From Kiritimatiellia bacterium (GTDB taxonomy: Bacteria; Verrucomicrobiota; Kiritimatiellia; RFP12; UBA1067), in NCBI GenBank assembly GCA_017999015.1, contig JAGOBZ010000010.1, forward strand, positions 1 to 13,994: a DNA stretch of 13,994 bases, given 5' to 3'. This document shows positions 1-5,644 of the stretch, one piece after another. Both the position numbers and the translations under genes were made by a program. Below the pieces are notes generated by a model, which searched no databases, was not told the DNA's origin, and saw nothing but the letters and a program-made list of their open reading frames with translations. Each line of letters starts with the position of its first letter. The stretch's first letter is position 1.

Positions 1-793
1 AGTTCGGGCAAGCGGCTGATGACTTCCTTGCCGACGAGGACCTCGTCAACATAACCCATGTGAAGCATATCGACGATTCGGCACAGATAGGACTTGCCAC
101 ACTCCCACCATGTGTAATGAGCGTCAATCATCAAGTAGTGCAGCACCTTCATTTCCTCAGAAGCTTCAAGTTCTTCTATCTCCATGCCATCGAGAAGTGT
201 TTCATAAACACCGTCGGCAACACGGCTGCCAAAGGTGGTTGTGTAGTAATACTCTTTCACTTCCCATATGGCGAGGGGGTTTGTGATCGAAGGGAAACCG
301 CCGTCCATTCTGCGAGCAAATGTACGAATGGGCACGCCGCCTTTCGAGACTGTTACCAATGCCCTCGGGTCGAAATCGCATGGTGCGCCATCTGCATTCG
401 CTTCGATCAACATATTGATTATACCGGTGAAATAGGCCGGAGCTTTCTTTGCTCCCTTTTGTTTGTTCATCGGCAACGGGCACTTTGGATGGAGTTTTTT
501 CTTGAGCGTATTAAACTCGCGCTTTGCCGCTGCAGCATCCATGAGGTTGGTGTCAAAATGGTCGTGCAGAACCGTCGCGCAATATGTCAAATAGTCCACG
601 ATCATCTTCCACATGGTTCGCTTACCGCCTAGTGACTGATCGAGTGCTGCCGCATCGAGGTTAAGGCGTGAAAAAACAGCTTCGACCTTCTCGCGTGTAG
701 GAATGGTCAGTTTTTTTGCCTTAGCGTAACCGCACTCCTGCCCGATCAAACGGACCGAGGCCCAAAATATTTCGGAAGGCCAACAAAACGCAT
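1..793 (-). CDS. Putative type II restriction endonuclease, PD-(D/E)XK type, partial, with an apparent frameshift near its start
   Basis: The reverse strand is open in one frame from about position 797 to the left edge, about 260 residues with no stop. The protein looks real: it contains NPLAIWEVKEYYYTTTFGSR, with E at 261-263 and K at 255-257, 14 residues after an Asp at 303-305 (RMDGGFPS). That spacing fits a D-Xn-EXK nuclease core. Further in it reads HYLMIDAHYTWWECGKSYLC. The frame has no good start: directly upstream it meets the stop of the regulator gene. An ATG at 791-793, just after that stop, begins MRFVGLPKYF in another frame and would join the long frame (FWASVRLIGQE) if one T were added to the run at 764-767. 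I read this as a -1 frameshift, sequencing error or slippage. A TTG at 747-749 is an alternative start. Pairing with a regulator and a methyltransferase supports restriction. The recognition site is unknown and the C-terminus lies outside the window. Confidence 0.72.
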
Positions 794-794
794 G

Positions 795-1040
795 TCAGGT
801 TTCATGGTGAGGCAAGTACTCCTTTAAGAGCGTATCCGGGGTGATGTCCATGGCAAGGCAGATTGATACCGTTTCGACAAAAGTCAGCATTCGTTCGCCG
901 GACTCGTACTTGCTGACAAAGGACTGCGGCACCTTGAGCACTTCCGCCAGTTCTTCTTGTTTGATGCCCTTAGACATTCGGGTATCACGCAAAATGCGCC
1001 GTAGGTGTTGTTCGCAGTCAGCGTATCTGTTTCGTTTCAC
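795..1040 (-). CDS. Small XRE-family helix-turn-helix regulator, probable controller (C) protein of the restriction-modification cassette
   Basis: This 81-residue protein is almost entirely one Cro/C1-type HTH domain (residues about 13-70). The turn-helix part reads QEELAEVLKVPQSFVSKYES, residues 28-47, with SFVSKYE as the recognition helix. C proteins of restriction-modification systems have this size and fold and bind paired palindromes in their own promoter region. The start is GTG at 1038-1040. A -10 box (TATACT, reverse strand, 1048-1053) lies only 7 nt before it and there is no clear ribosome-binding site, so the mRNA is probably leaderless, as is common for C genes. The gene ends where the endonuclease begins, with its TGA next to or overlapping that gene's candidate ATGs, so the two are probably translated from one transcript. 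The divergent methyltransferase lies 56 bp upstream. A plain XRE repressor is the alternative reading. Confidence 0.85.
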   Translation of the reverse strand: MKRNRYADCEQHLRRILRDTRMSKGIKQEELAEVLKVPQSFVSKYESGERMLTFVETVSICLAMDITPDTLLKEYLPHHET

Positions 1041-1041
1041 G

Positions 1042-1086
1042 TATCCCAGTATAGGATATAGTTGACCTGTATCCCAAATCAGGATA
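1042..1086. promoter_or_regulatory. Two operator-like inverted repeats, TATCC-N7-GGATA, between the divergent genes
   Basis: Box 1 is at 1042-1058 and box 2 at 1070-1086. Each is a perfect 5-bp inverted repeat with a 7-bp centre, and the centres are 28 bp apart. The surrounding 20-bp segments (1041-1060 and 1069-1088) match at 17 of 20 positions. Box 1 covers the -10 of the regulator promoter. Box 2 covers its -35 and the spacer and first -10 bases of the methyltransferase promoter. Paired symmetric boxes in this place are typical of C-protein operators. That the neighbouring XRE protein binds them is inference. Confidence 0.7.
1048..1077 (-). promoter_or_regulatory. Promoter of the regulator-endonuclease operon, apparently leaderless
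   Basis: On the reverse strand a -10 box TATACT lies at 1053-1048. A weak -35, TTGGGA, lies at 1077-1072 with an 18-bp spacer. Transcription would start at about 1041-1040, which is the GTG start codon itself. The weak -35 overlaps the second inverted repeat and the -10 lies inside the first, a layout that would suit both activation and repression by the regulator. This is read from sequence only. Confidence 0.55.
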
Positions 1087-1090
1087 TACT
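1062..1090 (+). promoter_or_regulatory. Promoter of the methyltransferase gene, apparently leaderless
   Basis: The -35 is TTGACC at 1062-1067 and the -10 is TATACT at 1085-1090, separated by exactly 17 bp. This is a near-consensus sigma70-type promoter. Only six bases separate the -10 from the ATG at 1097, so the transcript should begin at or next to the start codon. No ribosome-binding site is present. Box 2 of the operator pair lies within this promoter, so the regulator could repress it. Confidence 0.68.
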
Positions 1091-1096
1091 GCGCTC

Positions 1097-1990
1097 ATGA
1101 AAGTTAAGGAAGATACGCTTGATATTTTTTATGGAACAGCCTTTCAGCATGTATCTGCGTTCAAGGTACAGCTCCTTAAATGGATCGGTAACAAACAACG
1201 GTTCGCCCATGAGATCGCGTCGTTTTTCCCGACGGACATTCGCACATACCGCGAGCCGTTTTTGGGAAGTGGGGCGGTGCTGGGTGCGTTGCAGCCTCCG
1301 AAAGCGGTCGGGGCGGATGTGTTCACGCCGTTGATCGAGATTTGGCAGACGTTGCAGAGAGACCCCGTGTTGGTTACGGAGTGGTATCGCGACCGCTATA
1401 AAGAGTATCACAAACTCAGTAGGCCGGAAGGATACGAACAGATTAAAGCTCGCTATAATGCGCGGCCGAACGGTGCCGACCTACTGTTTATCTGCCGTTC
1501 ATGTTACGGGGGTGTCGTCCGCTTCCGTAAGAAGGACGGCTACATATCGACACCTTGTGGGATACATGATCCGATTTCTCCCGCATCGTTCGCTGAGCGC
1601 GTACAGATTTGGAAGCGCCGAACATCAGGGGCTAGCTTCGAGAACTTGGATTTTGAAGCGGCCATGGGAATGGCGATGGAAGGAGATTTAGTTTACTGTG
1701 ACCCTCCTTACGTCTGTAGCCAAGCCATCCTGTATCAGGGCCAGGATTTCTCACTTCCCCGGCTCATGCGATCTATAATGGCTTGCAAAACCCGCGGTGT
1801 CCGCGTCGCGCTGAGCATTGACGGGACCAAGAAATCAGGCCGTGTGGATTGCATGCTCGATATTCCGGAGGGTTTGTTTGAGCGCGAGGTATTCGTCAAT
1901 TGCGGGCGTAGCATGTTAAGACGGTTTCAGCGCGAGGGCGAAACGCTTGAAGACGAGATCGTTCATGATCGACTATTACTGACCTACTGA
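1097..1990 (+). CDS. Dam-like adenine-specific DNA methyltransferase (D12 class) of the restriction-modification cassette
   Basis: This 297-residue protein has the alpha-class motif order of Dam/DpnM-type N6-adenine methyltransferases. Motif X is LLKWIGNK (26-33). Motif I, which binds S-adenosylmethionine, is EPFLGSG (53-59). Catalytic motif IV is DPPY (202-205) in LVYCDPPYV. It transfers a methyl group to adenine in a short target and so shields host DNA from the paired nuclease. The target is unknown; GATC is possible but not shown. The length is close to the usual 260-300 residues. The ATG at 1097 is chosen because it fits the promoter immediately upstream, as a leaderless start. It is divergent from the regulator-endonuclease operon and convergent with lipA. 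Its base composition is clearly less GC-rich than the genes from 2044 on, as expected for a transferred cassette. Confidence 0.92.
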   Translation: MKVKEDTLDIFYGTAFQHVSAFKVQLLKWIGNKQRFAHEIASFFPTDIRTYREPFLGSGAVLGALQPPKAVGADVFTPLIEIWQTLQRDPVLVTEWYRDRYKEYHKLSRPEGYEQIKARYNARPNGADLLFICRSCYGGVVRFRKKDGYISTPCGIHDPISPASFAERVQIWKRRTSGASFENLDFEAAMGMAMEGDLVYCDPPYVCSQAILYQGQDFSLPRLMRSIMACKTRGVRVALSIDGTKKSGRVDCMLDIPEGLFEREVFVNCGRSMLRRFQREGETLEDEIVHDRLLLTY

Positions 1991-2003
1991 CGTTTCTAGC
2001 CCA

Positions 2004-2031
2004 CACACCGTACCGGCGGTTGGTAGGTGTG
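2004..2031. terminator. Hairpin between the convergent methyltransferase and lipA genes, possible terminator
   Basis: CACACC (2004-2009) pairs with GGTGTG (2026-2031). After a one-base bulge, TACC (2011-2014) pairs with GGTA (2022-2025), leaving a 7-nt loop. It sits between two convergent stop codons, a usual place for a terminator. No real T-run follows on either strand, so intrinsic termination is uncertain. Confidence 0.35.
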
Positions 2032-2043
2032 CGTTCAGTGAGC

Positions 2044-2949
2044 CTATTTACACGCTTCGTTAAGGGGAGGCGGCTGTTGCCGGACGAAGTCGGTTTGCCC
2101 GTCCTCATGGTAGGAACTTCTTACGAGCGGTGCGCTGGCCACATAGCCGAACCCTAGCGCCATGGCCGCCTCGCGCAAACGGTCGAATTCGGACGGTTCC
2201 ACGTAGCGTTCGACCGGCAGGTGGCGCGGACTGGGCTGGAGATACTGTCCGGCGTAGAAGATGTCGCAGCCGGCGGAACGGGCGTCGCGCAGGGTCTGCT
2301 CGATTTCTGCGAGGGTTTCACCGAGTCCCAGCATCAGGCTGGTCTTGACAATCATGCCGGCCTCGGCCGCCTGCCGCAAAACGGCGAGCGACCGCGCGTA
2401 ATCGGCCTGCGGCCGCGCCAGCGGATAGAGGCGCGGCACGGTCTCCAGATTATGGCCGAAGACGTCAGGCCGGGCATGCACGACCGTCGCGATGTCGTCG
2501 GGGGTGCCGTTGAAATCGGGCACCAGCACCTCGACCAGGATGCCGGGCACGGCAGCATGGACCGCCTCAATGGTTTGCGCCCAATGCGCCGCGCCGCCGT
2601 CCGGCAGGTCGTCTCGTGTGACCGACGTGAGAACCACCTCTTTGAGTCCGGTCTCGCTGACGGCGGCAGCCACACGCGCGGGTTCGTCAGGGTCGGGCGG
2701 CAGAACGCTGTGCTTGTCCACATTGCAAAACCGGCATCCGCGTGTGCACCGGTCGCCAAGCAGCATGATCGTCGCGCGGCCGTGCTTCCAGCAGCGGCCG
2801 AGGTTCGGGCAGAAAGCCTCTTCACAGACGGTGTGGAGCCCGTAGGCGCGCAAACGTTTTTTGGTGGCGCTAAAGGTGTCGTTCTGCCCGATCGCGACTC
2901 GTATCCATGGCGGTTTGCCGCCGCTTTGTGAAGCATGCTCTGCGCTCAT
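2044..2949 (-). CDS. lipA: Lipoyl synthase LipA (radical SAM)
   Basis: LipA inserts two sulfur atoms into octanoyl groups on carrier proteins to make lipoyl cofactor. The 301-residue protein has the full signature. The auxiliary cluster cysteines are C42, C47 and C53 (CEEAFCPNLGRC). The radical-SAM cysteines are C68, C72 and C75 (CTRGCRFC). The C-terminal RSSY motif, which supplies the serine ligand of the auxiliary cluster, is at 277-280. The length is normal for the family. The N-terminus reads GGKPPWIRV; the KPPW part matches the usual LipA lead-in, but the DNA coding for it also resembles the 54-bp repeat at 5005-5058. No lipB is in view. The ATG at 2947-2949 may be nearly leaderless: TAATAT lies 8 nt upstream (2958-2963) with TTGCAT (2982-2987) as a possible -35. 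The stop is TAG. Confidence 0.96.
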   Translation of the reverse strand: MSAEHASQSGGKPPWIRVAIGQNDTFSATKKRLRAYGLHTVCEEAFCPNLGRCWKHGRATIMLLGDRCTRGCRFCNVDKHSVLPPDPDEPARVAAAVSETGLKEVVLTSVTRDDLPDGGAAHWAQTIEAVHAAVPGILVEVLVPDFNGTPDDIATVVHARPDVFGHNLETVPRLYPLARPQADYARSLAVLRQAAEAGMIVKTSLMLGLGETLAEIEQTLRDARSAGCDIFYAGQYLQPSPRHLPVERYVEPSEFDRLREAAMALGFGYVASAPLVRSSYHEDGQTDFVRQQPPPLNEACK

Positions 2950-2957
2950 GGCGGGAC

Positions 2958-2987
2958 ATATTAACGCACAGGTGCGACTCGATGCAA
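2958..2987 (-). promoter_or_regulatory. Possible promoter of lipA
   Basis: On the reverse strand TTGCAT (2987-2982) and TAATAT (2963-2958) are separated by 18 bp, each matching 4 of 6 consensus positions. The ATG follows 8 nt after the -10, so the leader would be absent or very short. The match is modest and other promoters cannot be excluded. Confidence 0.3.
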
Positions 2988-3050
2988 CGCCAAGGATAAC
3001 CGGTCATCCGGACACGGAAAAAGGCATGGAAAAAAACAGCATTCTCCTGT

Positions 3051-3079
3051 TTGCCATAGCGGCGGGAATCGGGTATAGT
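3051..3079 (+). promoter_or_regulatory. Promoter of the secreted repeat-protein gene
   Basis: TTGCCA (3051-3056) and TATAGT (3074-3079) are separated by 17 bp, close to the sigma70-type consensus. Transcription should start near 3086, giving a leader of about 70 nt that begins just before a long hairpin (3089-3126). Confidence 0.55.
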
Positions 3080-3088
3080 AGATCATTA

Positions 3089-3126
3089 ATTACGGTTTTC
3101 TACCCGGTCTCCGGGGTTGCCGTAAT
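3089..3126 (+). promoter_or_regulatory. Structured 5' leader hairpin
   Basis: The outer stem ATTACGG (3089-3095) pairs perfectly with CCGTAAT (3120-3126). An inner stem pairs CCCGG (3103-3107) with CCGGG (3111-3115) around a 3-nt loop. It begins at about the predicted transcription start and ends 21 nt before the Shine-Dalgarno sequence. It has no T-run after it, so it is more likely an mRNA-stabilising or regulatory element than a terminator. It matches no riboswitch class I recognise. Confidence 0.45.
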
Positions 3127-3155
3127 GCCATTTCCACACGTGACACGAGGTGATC

Positions 3156-3665
3156 ATGAAAAAAGTGCTGTTCGGTTTGCTGATGGCAGGGTTGGTTGTG
3201 TTTGGCGCCAGTGCCGCTGAAAAGGTGCGTTGGCCGGTCTGGTTTGCCTTCAACGACGTGGAGGATATCGATGTCGTCGGGCTCCGTCTGAATCTCCCTT
3301 CTGGCCAGTGCGAGCAGGTGACGGGACTGGACATCGGTTTAATCGGTCGTTCCCAGTATTACAACGGCATCCAAATCAACCTGTTTCGCAATGATGTCGC
3401 CGACACCCTCGCGGGCTGGCAGGTCGGTTGCTACAACTCGACCGGGCTGGGTGACGCGCTGGGTTTGCAGACGGGCCTTTGGAATGAGGCGCAAAGCCTC
3501 TACGGGTTTCAGGCCGGCCTGGTGAATTTGGCCGACTATGCCGAAGGCTTCCAGATCGGACTGATTAACCGTGTGGAGGATATGCACGGCTACCAGATCG
3601 GCTTGATCAATATCATCCGCAGCGGCCGCGTGCCCTTCTGCCCGATCATCAACGCGAGTTTCTAA
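3156..3665 (+). CDS. Secreted GxQxGLxN-repeat protein, resembling the LA_2272-type surface repeat family
   Basis: This 169-residue protein starts with a signal peptide (KK, then a hydrophobic stretch, cleavage probably after GASAA at 21). From residue 57 to about 158 it has seven tandem units of 14-16 residues beginning at G57, 71, 87, 103, 117, 131 and 145. The clearest read GFQAGLVN, GFQIGLIN and GYQIGLIN. It ends with VPFCPIINASF, an ending I have seen in such proteins. Repeats like these suggest an extended beta structure at the cell surface or in the periplasm; no function is established. The ATG at 3156 is preferred because GAGG (3147-3150) stands 5 nt before it; a GTG at 3150 is possible but poorly spaced. 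The gene has its own promoter and a hairpin leader, and is followed by a terminator-like hairpin. The family name is from memory. Confidence 0.8.
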   Translation: MKKVLFGLLMAGLVVFGASAAEKVRWPVWFAFNDVEDIDVVGLRLNLPSGQCEQVTGLDIGLIGRSQYYNGIQINLFRNDVADTLAGWQVGCYNSTGLGDALGLQTGLWNEAQSLYGFQAGLVNLADYAEGFQIGLINRVEDMHGYQIGLINIIRSGRVPFCPIINASF

Positions 3666-3685
3666 CCGTTGTTTCTATGGTTCGG

Positions 3686-3744
3686 CAGCGCCTGCGGCGC
3701 TGTCACACGCGCGGCGGGCAAGCCAAGGCCCGCCGTCTTCTTTT
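3686..3744 (+). terminator. Two consecutive hairpins, the second an intrinsic terminator just before the DUF1015 start
   Basis: Hairpin 1 is CAGCGCC-tgc-GGCGCTG (3686-3702). Hairpin 2 is CGGCGGGC (3712-3719) pairing with GCCCGCCG (3728-3735) around an 8-nt loop, followed by a T-rich tail (3736-3744). The second has the form of a Rho-independent terminator. It ends immediately before the ribosome-binding site of the next gene, so it could act as an attenuator for that gene as well as ending the upstream transcript. Confidence 0.6.
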
Positions 3745-3754
3745 AGGAGAACCC

Positions 3755-4975
3755 ATGCAGATCAAACCGTTCGCCGCCCTGCGTCCTGCCCCCGAGAAAG
3801 CCGCCGTGCTCGCCGCCGTGCCGTACGACGTGGTCGACACCGCCGAGGCGCGCGCCCTGGCAGCCGGCAACCCCGACAGCTTCCTGCACGTCTCGCGCCC
3901 CGAGATTGACCTGCCGGACAGCGTGGACGTTCACGATGACGCCGTGTACGCGCAAGGCGCCAAGGCCTTCCGCGACCTGCAGGCGCGCGGCACGCTGCTG
4001 CGCGAGACCGGTGAACGGCTTTATGTCTACCGCCAAATCATGGGGAGCCACAGCCAGACCGGCGTGGTCGCCTGCTGCCATATCGACGATTACGCCCGCG
4101 ACATCATCCGCAAGCACGAGAAGACCCGCAAGGACAAGGAAGATGACCGCACGCGCCACTGCCTCGAACTGAACGCCAACTCCGGCCCGGTCTTCCTGAC
4201 CTACCGCGACACCGCCGCGCTCGACGCGCGGGTCGCCGCGATCCAGCAGACGGCACCGCTTTACGATTTCACTGCACCTGACGGCGTGCGCCACACAGTC
4301 TGGCGCGTCGAAGAGGATGTCGCCCCGTGGATCGAGGCGTTCGGCCACGTCCCGCTGGCCTATGTCGCGGACGGCCACCACCGTGCTGCCGCCGCCTTCC
4401 GTGCCGGCCAGCAGCGCCGCGCCGCGAACCCGGCCCACACCGGTCGTGAGGAATACAACTGGTTCCTCGCCGTGCTCTTTCCGGAGAGCCAGTTGCGTAT
4501 CCTGCCCTACAACCGCTGCGTCGCCGACCTCAACGGACTCGCGCCCGAAGCCTTTCTGGCGCAGGTCTCGAATATCTTCACCACGGCCCCGGCTGTCGGT
4601 GCCGAGCCGACCGGTCCGCGCGAAGTGCGCATGTATCTCGCCGGACGCTGGTACGCGCTCGCGTGGGAAGAAGTTGAGGCCGACCCCGTGGGCCGTCTCG
4701 ACGTCAGCGTGCTGCAGGACCGCCTGCTCGCGCCGGTGCTGGGTATCGGCGATCCGCGCACCAACATGCGTATTTCATTTGTCGGCGGCATCCGCGGCAC
4801 CGGCGAGCTGACCCGCCGCGTGGACGGCGGCCGCGACGCGGTGGCCTTTTCGATGTACCCCGTGACCGTCGCCCAGATGATGGATATCGCGGACGCGGGC
4901 CAGATCATGCCGCCCAAGAGCACCTGGTTCGAGCCCAAGCTGCGCTCCGGCCTGCTGGTCCACACGCTGGATTGA
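3755..4975 (+). CDS. DUF1015 family protein (COG4198)
   Basis: The 406-residue product is a full-length DUF1015 protein. The N-terminus MQIKPFAALRP and the PYDVVD motif at 23-28 are typical. The conserved basic block KHEKTRKDKEDDR is at 120-132, and the family signature YVADGHHR is at 203-210, followed by EYNWFLAVLFP. The family is widespread but its biochemical role is not established. From memory it is sometimes found near serine-biosynthesis genes; none is visible here. The ATG at 3755 is chosen because AGGAGA (3745-3750) precedes it by 4 nt and it fits the family N-terminus. The frame stays open 26 codons further upstream, but those codons run through the hairpins. Very high GC and strong C/G third positions mark it as a core gene. 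It converges with the secreted-protein gene at 5102. Confidence 0.9.
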   Translation: MQIKPFAALRPAPEKAAVLAAVPYDVVDTAEARALAAGNPDSFLHVSRPEIDLPDSVDVHDDAVYAQGAKAFRDLQARGTLLRETGERLYVYRQIMGSHSQTGVVACCHIDDYARDIIRKHEKTRKDKEDDRTRHCLELNANSGPVFLTYRDTAALDARVAAIQQTAPLYDFTAPDGVRHTVWRVEEDVAPWIEAFGHVPLAYVADGHHRAAAAFRAGQQRRAANPAHTGREEYNWFLAVLFPESQLRILPYNRCVADLNGLAPEAFLAQVSNIFTTAPAVGAEPTGPREVRMYLAGRWYALAWEEVEADPVGRLDVSVLQDRLLAPVLGIGDPRTNMRISFVGGIRGTGELTRRVDGGRDAVAFSMYPVTVAQMMDIADAGQIMPPKSTWFEPKLRSGLLVHTLD

Positions 4976-4983
4976 GCAGCGGT

Positions 4984-5004
4984 TGGCGGGTGCGCCGCCA
5001 TTTT
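4984..5004 (+). terminator. Probable terminator of the DUF1015 gene
   Basis: TGGCGG (4984-4989) pairs with CCGCCA (4995-5000) around a 5-nt loop and is followed by TTTT (5001-5004). It lies 9 bp after the DUF1015 stop codon and directly before the 54-bp repeat. The T-run is short. Confidence 0.5.
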
Positions 5005-5058
5005 GGAGTGCGGCGGCTTGCCGCCGCTTTGGAAAGCGGGAGCAAGCTCCCGCACTCC
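5005..5058. repeat. 54-bp double-hairpin element, REPIN/BIME-like (element 1)
   Basis: Outer arms GGAGTGCGG (5005-5013) and CCGCACTCC (5050-5058) are perfect inverted repeats. Between them stand two tight palindromes: GCGGCGGC-tt-GCCGCCGC (5010-5027) and GCGGGAGC-aa-GCTCCCGC (5036-5053). It lies in the gap between two convergent genes. I associate this kind of element with high copy number in Kiritimatiellota- and Verrucomicrobiota-type genomes, but copy number cannot be seen here. A second element of the same length and design is at 10891-10944. Confidence 0.8.
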
Positions 5059-5101
5059 ACAGACCGGTCGTTGCCCACCAGCCGATGACGATTGCGACCA
5101 C

Positions 5102-5644
5102 TCAAAGCGCCACGCGCCGGCCGGCCGGCCGGCGCACCTCCTGCTGCGGCAGGAGCCCCGCCTCATGACGCACGGCCTGCGGGTGGTCGACCACCACGCT
5201 GAAGACACGGTAGCGCGCGGTGAGCCCGGAAGCCGACTTCATCGCCGGTGGCGGATGGCTCTCGCCGGTGTAGACCTTGCCGGTCTGGCGCGTCTGCTCG
5301 TTGAACACCGTCCAGCCCCCGGCATCCTCGGCCTCGAGGATCTCCTTCACATCTTCTTTTGTGAGCCGCGTGCGCGACTGCCGGGTGGCGGCTTTTTCAT
5401 ACTGGATGCGCAGCGTCACGTCGTTGACGGTCGCCGCCGTGATGACCCAGTCGCCGTGGCGGTAGACGATGTTGCGCGCATTCGCCAGAATCATGCGCGC
5501 CGCGTCGTCCTGCTCTTCGCCGGCCCCGCCGTAGCGCGTCTCGCTCTGCGCGACGCTCTCGCCCACGCGCGCCTTCGCCGCGCATGCCGCGCCCAGCAGA
5601 CAGGCCGCCGCCAACATGCGGGTGACCCTCGTTCGCGTTTTCAC
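5102..5644 (-). CDS. Small secreted protein of unknown function, overlapping the metal-regulator gene
   Basis: The 180-residue product has a basic start and a hydrophobic segment ending at CAAKA (about 21-25), so it is probably exported; a lipoprotein is less likely because the lipobox is poor. After the signal comes RVGESVAQSETRYG, then a beta-rich stretch (RHGDWVITAATVNDVTLRIQY) and LTKEDVKEILEAE...GGW. I recall similar GES-xxQ-xxRYG proteins as small secreted families in Verrucomicrobia-type genomes, but cannot name one. The GTG start at 5642-5644 overlaps the stop of the upstream regulator as GTGA, so the two are translationally coupled, and this protein may belong to the metal response. 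A longer open frame upstream in this frame is only a shadow of the regulator gene. An ATG at codon 10 is an alternative start. The C-terminus is Arg-rich and ends VAL. Confidence 0.7.
   Translation of the reverse strand: MKTRTRVTRMLAAACLLGAACAAKARVGESVAQSETRYGGAGEEQDDAARMILANARNIVYRHGDWVITAATVNDVTLRIQYEKAATRQSRTRLTKEDVKEILEAEDAGGWTVFNEQTRQTGKVYTGESHPPPAMKSASGLTARYRVFSVVVDHPQAVRHEAGLLPQQEVRRPAGRRVAL

Noticed and set aside
60..632. Forward-strand open frame of 190 codons
   Set aside because: It lies antisense to the reverse-strand nuclease frame, which has a nuclease-like core and conserved-looking sequence; this frame's product is low-quality (Cys/His-rich, no domain).
1097..1990. A solitary (orphan) Dam housekeeping methyltransferase
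   Set aside because: The divergent regulator and a nuclease-like gene, shared operators and low GC fit a restriction-modification cassette better, though it would act as an orphan if the nuclease frameshift is real.
3089..3126. Riboswitch in the leader of the repeat-protein gene
   Set aside because: Only one simple two-part hairpin is seen; no conserved core of a known class and no alternative terminator were recognised.
3677..3754. Longer N-terminus for the DUF1015 protein (26 more codons)
   Set aside because: The added residues are Arg-rich and encoded by the two hairpins; AGGAGA and the family N-terminus point to the ATG at 3755.
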